Positions 50,727-60,464 are shown, counted from the first letter of the stretch. The stretch is 64,000 nucleotides of DNA from Clostridioides difficile ATCC 9689 = DSM 1296 (GCF_001077535.1 NZ_CP011968.1:3286001-3350000), one strand, 5' to 3'. Translations and numbers: made by a program. The notes: generated by a model from the letters alone, not told the origin.

Positions 50727-52136
50727 CTATAAAATTGGTGCTTGGCTATTCATTGAGTACCCATCATTTCTTACATCATTTATTTCTAATATTTCATCAT
50801 TTGTTTTAACCTTAGTAAGTTTTTTAACTGCTCCATAAGGTTCTTTTAATGAAATTTTATCTCCTCTTCCAGAAATAACCCATAAAATTTTATACCCTCT
50901 AGGTATTACTTGTAGTTTATTTTCACCTTTACCATCAGTAAAGTAGACTAACAAATTAATCTTTTTATTATTCGCATACTCAAAGACTGGAGAAAATCTA
51001 GTGCCTCCACCTATCCTAATTCTATCTTTTATATCTTTTTCAGTTCTCACTTTATATACACGTCTAATTTCATTATCACATTCTATAATTGTAATTTCAT
51101 GATTATAGTTTTTCACTATACTAAGAACTTCTTTAATAGCTTGTTTAAACTCTTCATCACTAATACTTCCACTTACATCAAGTGCAACTGCTATTTCTGA
51201 CTTATGACTTCTAAGTTCTCCCCTCAAATCTAAACGATTTGGTTGTCTTCTATTTCTTCTTGTTATAGTCTTCTTTTTATTATTTTCAACTGTTCCCATT
51301 ATTCTATTAAGATATAAATTCCATGGCAATTCACCCTTACTATTTTTAAGTGATGATATCATACTTTCTAAATAAGCAGGAACTTTACCTTTTTGAGAAC
51401 TGTTAATAAATTTTTCAGTAAATTCTCTAAGGGTATTTTCATCTATCTCATTGGATTCATCCCATATATCATGAGTTCTTTCGGGGCTATAATCAATTTC
51501 TATATCTCCATATTTATCACTATCATCTTCCTCACCATCTTCATCCACTTCCATCAAATCTAATTCAGTCTGAATCTTTTCTACATAATATTCAAAAGGT
51601 TCATATGGTTCAAGTTTTAAGGAATACTTTAAATTTACCCACTCTAAGGTAGTTGCATATGGTGGTAAATTGTTTAGAAATTTATTTACTACTATATCCA
51701 TTGCCATATTAATTGCTAATGTACTATACTTTCCTTTTAACTCCTTTGCTCTCATCAAATGCATAGATAATATATGATGAATTTCATGTTTAATTGTAGT
51801 CTCCATTTGCTTTATGTCAAGCGTTAAAAAGATTATTGGATTAAAATATATAACATATTTAGCTCCCTTAAAATTCACACCTGTAGGACTACTTATATCA
51901 AATCTTATTTCTCTTGACATCTGAAACAAAAAATATCCATAAAAATTATCTTCTTCTTCCATAAGACTTAAATTCACTTTATCTACAAGACTAAAAAACT
52001 CATACTTAAAATCTTGTGGTATATCTATATCAAATTTCTCATTAGCACGATTTGCCTTTAGCATAGAATGAGTATTTATAATTTCACTTGCTTTATTATA
52101 AAGCTCTTTTGCTTGTTTATCAAAATAATTTTCCAT
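50727..52136 (-). CDS. DUF2201-type putative metallopeptidase with VWA-like domain
   Basis: Protein of 469 residues. An N-terminal zincin-like domain has HEIHH at residues 117-121 within METTIKHEIHHILSMHLMRA. A highly acidic stretch lies at 195-215. The C-terminal von Willebrand A-like domain carries the metal-site motif DVSGS at 320-324, then IIECDNEI and FTDGKGENKL. Such proteins work with MoxR AAA+ ATPases, here encoded 3 bp upstream, in chaperone-like or conflict-type complexes. No signal peptide, so it acts in the cytoplasm. Peptidase activity is plausible from HExxH but unproven. Confidence 0.88.
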   Translation of the reverse strand: MENYFDKQAKELYNKASEIINTHSMLKANRANEKFDIDIPQDFKYEFFSLVDKVNLSLMEEEDNFYGYFLFQMSREIRFDISSPTGVNFKGAKYVIYFNPIIFLTLDIKQMETTIKHEIHHILSMHLMRAKELKGKYSTLAINMAMDIVVNKFLNNLPPYATTLEWVNLKYSLKLEPYEPFEYYVEKIQTELDLMEVDEDGEEDDSDKYGDIEIDYSPERTHDIWDESNEIDENTLREFTEKFINSSQKGKVPAYLESMISSLKNSKGELPWNLYLNRIMGTVENNKKKTITRRNRRQPNRLDLRGELRSHKSEIAVALDVSGSISDEEFKQAIKEVLSIVKNYNHEITIIECDNEIRRVYKVRTEKDIKDRIRIGGGTRFSPVFEYANNKKINLLVYFTDGKGENKLQVIPRGYKILWVISGRGDKISLKEPYGAVKKLTKVKTNDEILEINDVRNDGYSMNSQAPIL

Positions 52137-52139
52137 ACA

Positions 52140-53270
52140 TTATCCCCTTATTAAACTATAAGATTCAAAATATGATTTTACAAACTCTTCATTTTCTATA
52201 GCTTTTTTATATACTTCAATATAACTGTTTCTAATATCCTTCATAATACCTATCATTAAATCTACAGGATACATTTTTAAAAATTCAATAAATCTATTAA
52301 TATAGTGGTTTGATTCATATTTATCATTCTTAATATTTAATTCTAAGTCTTTTAGAATGTTCATAGCTGATAGATAAAGTCTTGTATGACTCTCATTTTT
52401 TACTCTTTCTACAATAGACTCATCAATAGATTCTCCTAAAAAAACATCTTCATAGGATATTAATGGTTCAGAGTTTGATTCAATAAAACTTATAAATTCT
52501 TCTGCAATAACTTTACCTACATTACCCTTTACAACATTTAAAAATACTGCTCTAGGAATAGAATTATTTTTTTCTTTATAAACTTTATAAATTTTAGATA
52601 CTCTCTCATAACTTCTAGGAGTGGCTCTTACATCATCTTCATTTATTTTATGCAGATATTCTGGAAAAGTGGAAATAAACTCGATAACTTTTCTTTCAAT
52701 ACCCTCATCTATTGCCCATTTTATCCATTGTGTATGGTCACTCTCCATATTTAACCAAACAAACCTATTTTCTTGGGCTGCATCCATATCTACCACTTGA
52801 TAATCAAAATCTGAACCATATTTACTTGATGGATTCATTGCTGCTAAAATCTTTACATCATCATGCAGTTTATATCCATTAATTTCTCTATTTAAAATTA
52901 AATTCATAAGTTCTTGCTGTACTGTATGCTCACAACGATTTATCTCATCTATAAATAAAAGAACTGTCTTACTTTTAGATATCTCTTCATCAATTTCTCT
53001 TAATTTGTTATGAACAGCATACACTGTTGTTTTCTTTTCAGTCTTATATCCATTAGAATTAACTCCTACATAAGATTCTATAGTTGGAAGACCACCTATT
53101 TCACCCTCTTTAAGTAAGTTTCCATCAATAACAATTAAACTCCAATCATTTTCTTTGGCAAGCTTATTTGCTAAAGCTGTTTTTCCTATTCCACTTTCAC
53201 CTACTATTAAAGGTACTTCTCCAGTGGATAATATTAAGTCAACGCTTTTTAATGTGTCTATAAAATTCAT
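52140..53270 (-). CDS. MoxR-type AAA+ ATPase
   Basis: AAA+ protein of 376 residues. Walker A is GESGIGKT (24-31), Walker B is VLLFIDEINRCE (about 104-115), then sensor-1 KILAAMNPSSKYG and the arginine-bearing ENRFVWLNM. The 200-residue C-terminal part is helical and includes DDVRATPRSYERVSKIYKVY. MoxR proteins form rings that remodel a partner, usually a VWA protein, which is encoded next. Its ATG is 11 bp past the repeat-protein stop. Best read as the motor of this three-gene operon. Confidence 0.92.
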   Translation of the reverse strand: MNFIDTLKSVDLILSTGEVPLIVGESGIGKTALANKLAKENDWSLIVIDGNLLKEGEIGGLPTIESYVGVNSNGYKTEKKTTVYAVHNKLREIDEEISKSKTVLLFIDEINRCEHTVQQELMNLILNREINGYKLHDDVKILAAMNPSSKYGSDFDYQVVDMDAAQENRFVWLNMESDHTQWIKWAIDEGIERKVIEFISTFPEYLHKINEDDVRATPRSYERVSKIYKVYKEKNNSIPRAVFLNVVKGNVGKVIAEEFISFIESNSEPLISYEDVFLGESIDESIVERVKNESHTRLYLSAMNILKDLELNIKNDKYESNHYINRFIEFLKMYPVDLMIGIMKDIRNSYIEVYKKAIENEEFVKSYFESYSLIRG

Positions 53271-53281
53271 TTTTCTCTCTC

Positions 53282-54085
53282 CTACATAATCTTTAATTTC
53301 TCATCTACAGCTATTTTTTTTGCTGTCTTACTTCCATATTTATAAATAAACATAATTTTATCTATTGGTATACTTTCGCTATTTCTATCTATAACACTAC
53401 AATTCAAAAAATCTCTAATATACTTTTCCTCAACATCTTCTTTGGATAATACTTCTTTTAATACACTCTCTAATTCATCTTTAGATACTTTTTTCAGAAT
53501 GTACTTAATCACTAAAATATTCACTTTTAAAAATTCCAACATTTTATTTTTATCTAAATCAGTTATAAAGCTAATAGCTGCTTCATTATTTTTTATAGCT
53601 ATAAGTTCTGCATTGTAACTAGGTGAATCTATATATCTCAAGGCATCATAACTTATTCTCACTGCCTCCTCTTGTACACTTTCATAAGGTTGTTTTATAA
53701 ACTTTATCGAATCATAATTTTTTCTTACTGCTAATAGTTGTAATTCTTCACTTGGATTTTTAGCATATTTAATTGCCCATCCTGCTTGATTTATAGCCAT
53801 TTCAATAACTTTATCAGTTGGGTTTTTGATATAATCCAGTATACTCCATCCCTCATTTACTGCTTTTATCATCATATCTTCTGTTGGATTATCTATAAAT
53901 TTAATTGCTCTAATATTATTATCTATTGCTAGTTCTTGCATCTCTCTGGTTGGATTATTTATATATTCTAGTACAAGCCCATTTTCTTTAATAGCTAACA
54001 ATTTCATTTCATCAGTTGGATTATCTATTGTAGCTATAATATTGGGATTATTTTTTATCATTTCAATAACTCTCAATTTTTCCAT
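53282..54085 (-). CDS. Repeat protein (DUF4116-like) upstream of MoxR/VWA
   Basis: Protein of 267 residues. Residues 10-185 consist of about seven to eight helical repeats of 22-23 residues with consensus NPTxEMxxLAIxxNGxxIxYI: for example DNPTDEMKLLAIKENGLVLE, NNPTREMQELAIDNNIRAIK, DNPTEDMMIKAVNEGWSILD, KNPTDKVIEMAINQAGWAIK, KNPSEELQLLAVRKNYDSIK. This resembles DUF4116 repeats. The C-terminal 80 residues are charged and helical. No signal peptide. As first gene of the MoxR/VWA operon it may be the substrate-recognition or adaptor component; that is inference. Confidence 0.82.
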   Translation of the reverse strand: MEKLRVIEMIKNNPNIIATIDNPTDEMKLLAIKENGLVLEYINNPTREMQELAIDNNIRAIKFIDNPTEDMMIKAVNEGWSILDYIKNPTDKVIEMAINQAGWAIKYAKNPSEELQLLAVRKNYDSIKFIKQPYESVQEEAVRISYDALRYIDSPSYNAELIAIKNNEAAISFITDLDKNKMLEFLKVNILVIKYILKKVSKDELESVLKEVLSKEDVEEKYIRDFLNCSVIDRNSESIPIDKIMFIYKYGSKTAKKIAVDEKLKIM

Positions 54086-54395
54086 AATGTGCCTTTCCTT
54101 CTATAATTATTTTTATATCTATATTAATTATAATAATCTATTCCTATTTATATAATTGTTTCTTATTATAATTAATATACTTTTTAATCAAATTTAAACA
54201 GAATAATTATACCAATATATAAAAAAATTTCTAAAAAACAATAAAATTAAGTTATAAACACCAATATATTTCTATTATTTCAATAAGTATACAATTAGAT
54301 TAGAATCTAACGCTAGTAATAAAAAATTACTTTCCCAAAATAGATATAAGCTTCATTTTATCGTTCAAATAATGAAAATATATTTGATTTCATGC
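54086..54395. other. AT-rich intergenic region
   Basis: No gene seen. It must contain the promoter of the repeat-protein/MoxR/VWA operon. Confidence 0.5.
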
Positions 54396-54447
54396 AAAAA
54401 GAGTGCCTAATGAACTAAAAAGTTCATTTTGAGACACTCATTTTTTT
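54396..54447. terminator. Two-part bidirectional terminator
   Basis: Outer stem GAGTG/CACTC (54401-54405 with 54435-54439) encloses ATGAACT/AGTTCAT (54410-54416 with 54421-54427), flanked by A-run and T-run. It terminates the proline iminopeptidase gene. Confidence 0.85.
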
Positions 54448-54466
54448 ATATAAATTTATATAGTTT

Positions 54467-55348
54467 TTAATCGTTCGCATTCAACCACTCAGTTAAGACT
54501 TTTATATATTTCTCATTTTCTTCAACGAATGGCATATGTCTTGAATACTCAAATAATTCCCACTTACTATTAGGTATTCTATCATACATAGTCTTTGCAA
54601 TATATGGTGAACATAAATCTATTGCTCCACTAGTTACTAGACAAGGCTCTTTTATTTCATGTAATCTATCTGTAAATTCATATCCAGAAAGAGTTCCTGT
54701 AGGAGAAAATTCATTTTGTCCCCATCCTACAATATATGCTTCAGAACCTGATTTTTTAGGTCTTCTCAGGCACTCTGGAGAATCTTCTGTCACTTCACCT
54801 GCACAATACATTTCCATAAATCTTTCTAATGCATCATTATATTCTTTGCTAGAGTAATCTCCAGTATTTACTGCATCAAGTAATGCTTTTTGGTCAACCT
54901 CACTCATATATGATATTCTTCTTTTTTGTTCTTTCTCCCAAAGTTTTGCAGAAGAAAGAGTAGATGAAAGGATGTAAGACTTAATACCTTTTGGTTTATA
55001 TTCAATAGCATACCAAATAGCCTGCATACCTCCCCAAGATTGACCTAACAGATGAATTTCATCAAGTCCTAGATGTTTTCTTAGTTCAATAAGCTCCTCT
55101 ATCCAAGTATCTGCATTAAATAGCTCAGGATGCCCTTCTACAAATGAATTTCCACAACCAATTTGGTCATACATTATTACTTGTCTACCACTTTCAGCTA
55201 TCTTATCCAATACCTCAAAATAGTTGTGTGTAGAACCTGGACCTCCATGAAGTAATACTAATGGCTTCTTCCCTTCCGTATTTTCTCCTACTATACGGTA
55301 ATACGTTTTAAAACCTTTAAAAGGCATATATCCTTCAGTAATTTTCAT
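54467..55348 (-). CDS. pip: Proline iminopeptidase-type alpha/beta hydrolase (S33)
   Basis: Cytoplasmic serine peptidase of 293 residues that removes N-terminal proline from peptides. The oxyanion motif is LLHGGPGSTHNYF (about 33-45), the nucleophile Ser is in GQSWGG (about 103), and the Asp and His are in SGAIDLCSP and SRHMPFVEE. GGAGGAG lies 7 bases before ATG 55348; the upstream in-frame ATG at 55399 lacks a site and would add an implausible extension. Fits peptide use together with the POT transporter nearby. Confidence 0.9.
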   Translation of the reverse strand: MKITEGYMPFKGFKTYYRIVGENTEGKKPLVLLHGGPGSTHNYFEVLDKIAESGRQVIMYDQIGCGNSFVEGHPELFNADTWIEELIELRKHLGLDEIHLLGQSWGGMQAIWYAIEYKPKGIKSYILSSTLSSAKLWEKEQKRRISYMSEVDQKALLDAVNTGDYSSKEYNDALERFMEMYCAGEVTEDSPECLRRPKKSGSEAYIVGWGQNEFSPTGTLSGYEFTDRLHEIKEPCLVTSGAIDLCSPYIAKTMYDRIPNSKWELFEYSRHMPFVEENEKYIKVLTEWLNAND

Positions 55349-55790
55349 GTCTATCTCCTCCAATTTGTAATTATAAACAATAATCAAGTTCATTAACAAT
55401 ACTATTTAAAACCTCTTATACATATTTGATTATGTATTTTAATCTTTATACCTACTTTTATAAATAGTATAACATAAAAGTTAAAAATCTCTATACTAAA
55501 CCAATTATAAAATTATATTAACTATATAATTTTATTTTTTAATAATAGTATATACATATTTGATTATTTTCATTTGCTGCTTAAAATCAATTTTAAGTTT
55601 TCTTCCTATAATAAACTTCCTCTTTGTGGTCTCATGTTAGTCTCTAAATTTAAAATTTTACAAAAAATTTTCATAAAATAAAATTATATTGATTGTATCT
55701 AAACAAATAGGGCAATAAAATAATTAAGTATAGTTACTTACCTTTCAAGCAATATTAGTTTTATGTTAGAATTTTATTATATTGATTTAC
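55349..55790. other. Divergent intergenic region
   Basis: Between the divergent iminopeptidase and ArAE-like genes. AT-rich, no ORF or structured RNA recognised. Promoters for both genes must be here. Confidence 0.5.
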
Positions 55791-55803
55791 AGGAGGTTTG
55801 CAT

Positions 55804-56778
55804 TTGAATAATATTAATTCACTTAAAGTAATAAAATTATCTCTTGGATGTTCTCTTGCTATATTTATTGCTTGGCTATTAAAATTAGAATATTCAATGG
55901 TTGCTGGAGTTATAGTACTACTTACAGTAAAGGACACTAAAAGAGAAACTCTTAAAGGCTCCATTGGAAAGATTTATGGTTTTCTTTTATGTACTATTTT
56001 TTCATATTTATGTTTTAATATTTTAGGATATAATTTGACTTCATTTTCAATATTTATATTTATAATTATACCACTTTGTTTTTTGTTAAATATTCAAGAT
56101 GTTATTGCTATGTGTGTAGTCATAGCATCCCATTACTACCTTCAAGGAGAAACTTCTATCAAATGGATTTTAAATGAAGCTGGAATATTTGCAGTAGGAA
56201 CTGGAATAGGTGTCTTAATAAATATGTATATTCCAACAAATATACATAAAATCCATGAAGTTCAAAAAAAGTTACAGGAAGAAGTGAGTATTGTACTTAT
56301 AGACATTGCAGATATTATTGTAAATCCTAAAAAAGAAAATGGATATAGTAGAGATTTATATACATTAAATTCACTTATTGACAGCAGTATTTCTGAAACT
56401 TACGATAATATTAATAATACTTTATTAAGTGATACTAGATTCTTCTTAGAGCATATGGATATTATAAAAAGTCAACGGGATATCTTAGAAAATTTGTATA
56501 GTTATGTATCTCAACTAAATTCTACACCACCACAAGCTCATATTCTATCTGCTTTTATACATAAGATAGGTTATACTGAATTTGAAGCTGAAACAGGCAA
56601 TCTTCTTCTTGAAGAATTAAAGAGACTAATGCTTAGTATGAAAAACCAGCCTCTACCTGTTGACAGAACAGAGTTTGAAAATAGAGCTATTTTATTCCTA
56701 TGCTTGACTGAGTTAAAACAGTTTTTAGTTAATCGTAAACATGCTCAGATGCTTAGAGATAATAATTTTTATAAATAA
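55804..56778 (+). CDS. Aromatic acid exporter (ArAE/FUSC-like) family membrane protein
   Basis: Protein of about 324 residues: five or six hydrophobic helices in the first 150 (LSLGCSLAIFIAWLLKLEYS, AGVIVLLTVKDTKRETLKGS, NIQDVIAMCVVIASHYYLQG), then a cytoplasmic helical domain of about 170. This is the ArAE_1 plus C-terminal domain layout of Firmicutes. Efflux of aromatic acids or similar is assumed from the family; no substrate is known. Start is TTG 55804, seven bases after AGGAGG; a TTG at 55798 is only one base from that site. Confidence 0.83.
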   Translation: MNNINSLKVIKLSLGCSLAIFIAWLLKLEYSMVAGVIVLLTVKDTKRETLKGSIGKIYGFLLCTIFSYLCFNILGYNLTSFSIFIFIIIPLCFLLNIQDVIAMCVVIASHYYLQGETSIKWILNEAGIFAVGTGIGVLINMYIPTNIHKIHEVQKKLQEEVSIVLIDIADIIVNPKKENGYSRDLYTLNSLIDSSISETYDNINNTLLSDTRFFLEHMDIIKSQRDILENLYSYVSQLNSTPPQAHILSAFIHKIGYTEFEAETGNLLLEELKRLMLSMKNQPLPVDRTEFENRAILFLCLTELKQFLVNRKHAQMLRDNNFYK

Positions 56779-56831
56779 AAAGGGGAGAAATCTAGCAGTT
56801 GACCTGACTACAAAATATCAGATATAATATT

Positions 56832-56860
56832 AAATGCGCCCCTAGTAAGAGGGCGCAATG
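56832..56860. terminator. GC-rich terminator hairpin
   Basis: GCGCCC (56836-56841) pairs with GGGCGC (56851-56856), extended by A-T pairs. T-tracts are short. It separates the convergent ArAE-like and transglutaminase-like genes. Confidence 0.65.
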
Positions 56861-56893
56861 TTTATAACTTATTCTACTGTCATGATTAAATCA

Positions 56894-57955
56894 TTATTCA
56901 TATCGAACATACATTATTTGACCAAGTCCAATATTAGCTTTTTCATCAGTGATTTCTATTTTAATAGTCACATCATTTTTTTTACAGTACTTCGCTAATT
57001 CTGCACCAGAACGATTTTTACCACTAAAATCTAAAGAAAATGGCTTATCATATTTAAAAGGATATTCAACAGGTTTACCCTCTGGTGCTAATGCAAACAT
57101 CCCATATGGTGTGTTCATAAATCCTATTACAGCAATCGTAAGATTTGATGGGTCTAAATTTGATTCACTACCTGTAAATGTAATTGTATTTACTGATGAA
57201 TTAACTACACTACATCTAACACCTTCATACATTACATGTTTTTCATTTATATCTTCTCCTTTTTTTCCAAAATTTCCAACAGCCTTTGCCCCTTCTTGAT
57301 GTGGTAACATAGTGTGCTTCCCAGGTGGTGCTGGTTTCTGTGTCTGTTCTGGTTTTACCGTCTGTACTATTGCACCAACTTTTGGATATGCTGTCTTATC
57401 AAATGGTAATGGGTGGCTAAGACTCTTGTATATGATATCCTTTCCTGCTGATTTATTAGCATCAATATCTACATGATACAAACGCCCATCACCAAAACGG
57501 ATAAGATTCCACTGGTGGTCATTTGATGTGCTGTGTACATAATAAGATTCAATTCCCATAGCATCACACAAAGCTTTCATGCTCCTAGCCATTCCTGAGC
57601 ATGCACCTTTTTTAGTAACCAATGTATAGGCAGTATTTGCTCCCTCTACTGCATTCCAGTCAACATATGTTGTGTTATTTTTAATGTGATTGTAGGCAAC
57701 TAAAATCTTAGCATCTGTGGTCATATTCTTTGTGATTTTCTTGTTCATAAAATCTGCTGTTGCTTGTGCTACTGAGTTTAGTTGGGCTTGTGACAGCTTT
57801 GGACCATATACGCTATTGGTTCCAGTGACATAGCTTTTTGGTGCTTTTGCTGTTACCTCTTTGGCTGTCATACCATAAACTGTCATACTCATACCTGAGA
57901 TTAAAACTATTGTTGTAATCAATAACTTGGTAGCTAACTTCCTAATTTTCTTCAT
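56894..57955 (-). CDS. Secreted transglutaminase-like protein
   Basis: Exported protein of 353 residues. Residues 1-28 form a signal peptide (charged MKKIRK, hydrophobic LLITTIVLISGMSMTVYG). A transglutaminase-like cysteine domain (about 85-190) has the nucleophile in KKGACSGMARSMKALCDAMG, the His in NDHQWNLIRF and the Asp in YHVDID. The C-terminal part (about 215-353) looks like a beta-sandwich (MYEGVRCSVVNSSVNTITF). No cell-wall binding repeat or LPXTG. Protease or cross-linking activity on surface proteins is possible. A consensus-like promoter lies at 58015-58044. Confidence 0.87.
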   Translation of the reverse strand: MKKIRKLATKLLITTIVLISGMSMTVYGMTAKEVTAKAPKSYVTGTNSVYGPKLSQAQLNSVAQATADFMNKKITKNMTTDAKILVAYNHIKNNTTYVDWNAVEGANTAYTLVTKKGACSGMARSMKALCDAMGIESYYVHSTSNDHQWNLIRFGDGRLYHVDIDANKSAGKDIIYKSLSHPLPFDKTAYPKVGAIVQTVKPEQTQKPAPPGKHTMLPHQEGAKAVGNFGKKGEDINEKHVMYEGVRCSVVNSSVNTITFTGSESNLDPSNLTIAVIGFMNTPYGMFALAPEGKPVEYPFKYDKPFSLDFSGKNRSGAELAKYCKKNDVTIKIEITDEKANIGLGQIMYVRYE

Positions 57956-58014
57956 ACTTAATATTCTCCTTTATAAAACATTGTTACTTCCTATTCTCTA
58001 CCATTAATAAAATT

Positions 58015-58044
58015 AATTTAGGATTTAAAAAGGTGGATTGTCAA
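58015..58044 (-). promoter_or_regulatory. Promoter of the transglutaminase-like gene
   Basis: Minus strand TTGACA (58039-58044), 18 bp, TAAATT (58015-58020), about 60 bp before the start codon. Confidence 0.5.
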
Positions 58045-58387
58045 CATGTATATTTCTCCATTCATACATTCGTGAAATATTTAAATTTCATGGAAAATCT
58101 AATAGATATTTTCTAGATAATTTGTATACAATACAACTCGCAAATCAGGGTGTTTGCTGTTAGTTTGAGAAAATGATGATGATTAATACATTCGGAATCT
58201 TTGACCTATAATAAATACCATTGTCTTCAATCATTAATAATGGTAAGAGTAAAGAGAATTATCAATAATACAGTTAAAATCAACTTTGTATACATTTCAT
58301 ACATTCTCTCCCAACAACATTATACTTCTTATAATTTGTATATTCAATACGTTTTCTGGGAAAATATAGGATATATCTATAAAAATA
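58045..58387. other. Intergenic region without a credible gene
   Basis: A 72-codon plus-strand frame at 58201-58419 has no ribosome site and unlikely composition, and runs into the RpiR terminator. Nothing else recognised. Confidence 0.5.
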
Positions 58388-58443
58388 TAAAAAAGGAGTT
58401 GAACTTAAAATTTGATTAAAAAAAATCAATTTTAAGACAACTC
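58388..58443 (-). terminator. Terminator of the muropeptide operon
   Basis: Minus strand GAGTTG...AATTGATT pairs with AATCAAATT...CAACTC (58396-58443) with one small asymmetry, then TTTTTTATAT. It lies about 125 bp beyond the RpiR stop. Confidence 0.7.
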
Positions 58444-58566
58444 ATTTGTATTATAAAAATGCTATATATTATTATTAAGTAAGTCAATATTTTAGATATT
58501 TATCTATTTCTTATTGACTTACGCTTATAGCCTAACTTATTTGTTTAGTTGATATATAACCTAGTT

Positions 58567-59418
58567 TTAAGCATTATTAATATTTAAATAATCAAGTATC
58601 CTTTTTGTTTCTTGTAGTTTCTGTTCTGCCTCATTTAAGTTTTCTTGAATTATAGAAATATATATTATATCTATCAACGTAAGCATTGCTATTCTTGAAG
58701 AAATAGCTCCTTCTCTAAGTCTTTTTTCTATATTTGGTACTACTAGCTTTAAATCACTAATCTTACTAAGATGATTGTCACTATATTTAGTTATACAAAT
58801 GACCTTACATCCTTTTAATTTTGCATTTTCTATAGACTTTATTACTTCTTTTGATTCTCCAGAGTAAGATATTGCTATAGCTATATCTTCTTTATCTACA
58901 TTTGAAGATACCATAAGTTGTGTATGACTATCTAAAGAGGTAAATGCCTGTTTATTTATCCTTAAAAGTTTCATCTGTAAATCTAGTGCAACTAAAGCCG
59001 AACCACCTACTCCAAATATATATACATTTTTAGCCTTTATTATCTGTTCAACTGCTTCTTTTATTATATCTTTTTCATTCAACAACCTTGTTTGGTTGAT
59101 AGTCTCTATGTTTTTGTTTGTAATTTTGTTTATAACACTATCTATATTACAATCATAGTTTTCATCTACATATGTGTATTCATTTTCTTTGCCCATCAAA
59201 TCTTTAGCTATCTCAATTTTTAAATCCCCAAAACCCGAATATCCCATTTTTCTAGAAAACCTAACTATACTTGCTGTACTTGTTTTTGAGTTTGACGCCA
59301 ATTCTGATACAGAAAGCTTACTTATAGCCTCTGTATTATTAAGTATGTAATCAGCTATTTTTTTATCTACTTCCGTTAAATCTTCATATATCTGTTTTAA
59401 TTTTAAAATGCAACTCAT
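58567..59418 (-). CDS. RpiR/MurR-family transcriptional regulator
   Basis: Regulator of 283 residues with an N-terminal helix-turn-helix (about 1-75; LSVSELASNSKTSTASIVRF, SRKMGYSGFGDLKIEI) and a C-terminal SIS domain (about 110-240; VYIFGVGGSALVALDLQMKL, AISYSGESKEVI) that binds a phosphosugar. Placed after murK and murQ, it most likely senses MurNAc-6-phosphate like MurR. GAGGTGG precedes ATG 59418, 16 bp after the kinase gene. An inverted repeat at 62628-62662 upstream of mupG is a candidate operator. Confidence 0.9.
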   Translation of the reverse strand: MSCILKLKQIYEDLTEVDKKIADYILNNTEAISKLSVSELASNSKTSTASIVRFSRKMGYSGFGDLKIEIAKDLMGKENEYTYVDENYDCNIDSVINKITNKNIETINQTRLLNEKDIIKEAVEQIIKAKNVYIFGVGGSALVALDLQMKLLRINKQAFTSLDSHTQLMVSSNVDKEDIAIAISYSGESKEVIKSIENAKLKGCKVICITKYSDNHLSKISDLKLVVPNIEKRLREGAISSRIAMLTLIDIIYISIIQENLNEAEQKLQETKRILDYLNINNA

Positions 59419-59434
59419 ACTCTACCACCTCTAC

Positions 59435-60355
59435 CTATTTACTATAATATTTCTTCTTAGCAAGTAAACATGCTCCTAAATCTGGAGTCAACACTGGTCT
59501 CACTATACCAAATCTCGTTTTATTCAAATATTTTTTAAGTGGCTCTAATATTAAATCTCCTGACTTAAACACTCCACCTGAATAAGATACCTTTATCTTT
59601 GTACCTTGTTCAAAATGATGATCTAATCCTATTATAAGCCTACTTAATTCATAAGCTGCATCATCAAATATTTTACTAGCAGTATTATCACCTTCAATAA
59701 CTGCTTTTAAACATATCGTAGCAAACTTTGCTATTTCTATTCTATCTCCTTGTATTTCATCATTTACATATTTTATTATGTCATAATCATTCTCTATATT
59801 AAGATGTCTTTTTATTAAATCATATAATTTTGTTTTTGAACACCTTCCATCAGACTGCATTGTGAACATTTTTAAGGTAGCCATTCCTATATAATACGCT
59901 GAACCTTCATCTCCTAATACATAGCCCCATCCTCCACATCTGTGAAGATTCCCATCTTTATCTAAAGCCTGTGCTATTGAACCAGTACCTGCAATTATAT
60001 TTATACCTTTTTCCCCATTTAAAGAACCTGCTAATGCTATTTCTACATCATTACCTAGAGTATAATTTATATGACTATATGCATTTTTTGTTGCTACTTC
60101 TAATGCATACAATACTTCTTTTATTTTTCCATATCCAGCAAGTCCAACAAATGCATACGTTATTTCTTCTACATTTATCTTAGCATCTTTACAAACTTCT
60201 TCCAACCCAGTTATTAATAATTTCGTTAGATTATCAAATCCTATTTGATTATAATGACAAGTTCCTTTGGTTATGGTTCCTACTATATTTAATTCTTCAT
60301 CTACTAATGTAAATGTTGTTTTCGTTCCTCCACCATCTACACCTAAAAAATACAT
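59435..60355 (-). CDS. murK: BadF/BadG-type N-acetylglucosamine/N-acetylmuramate kinase (MurK-like)
   Basis: ASKHA-fold sugar kinase of 306 residues. The phosphate-1 motif is GVDGGGTKTTFTLVD at the N-terminus, the adenosine and phosphate-2 region is GINIIAGTGSIAQALD (about 113) followed by RCGGWGYVLGDEGSAYYIG, and the C-terminal SYSGGVFKSGDLI closes the site. Within this operon it should phosphorylate GlcNAc and/or MurNAc released from muropeptides, as described for clostridial MurK. AGGAGG lies 6 bases before ATG 60355. Confidence 0.88.
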   Translation of the reverse strand: MYFLGVDGGGTKTTFTLVDEELNIVGTITKGTCHYNQIGFDNLTKLLITGLEEVCKDAKINVEEITYAFVGLAGYGKIKEVLYALEVATKNAYSHINYTLGNDVEIALAGSLNGEKGINIIAGTGSIAQALDKDGNLHRCGGWGYVLGDEGSAYYIGMATLKMFTMQSDGRCSKTKLYDLIKRHLNIENDYDIIKYVNDEIQGDRIEIAKFATICLKAVIEGDNTASKIFDDAAYELSRLIIGLDHHFEQGTKIKVSYSGGVFKSGDLILEPLKKYLNKTRFGIVRPVLTPDLGACLLAKKKYYSK

Positions 60356-60402
60356 ACTATCCTCCTACAATATCTTTAATAATTCTTTCAATACTTAATA
60401 TC

Positions 60403-60446
60403 TAAAAATAACCTTCCAATGCTGTTTTTTTAATATTGAAAGGTTA
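60403..60446 (-). terminator. Intercistronic hairpin between murQ and murK
   Basis: Minus strand TAACCTTTCAAT (60435-60446) pairs with ATTGGAAGGTTA (60409-60420) with one mismatch, followed by TTTTTAG. It could lower read-through into murK and the regulator gene. Confidence 0.6.
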
Positions 60447-60464
60447 TCAGTACTATTATTTATT

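Noticed and set aside
58201-58419. 72-codon plus-strand frame in the gap before the RpiR gene
   Set aside because: No ribosome site, overlaps the operon terminator, and composition looks random.
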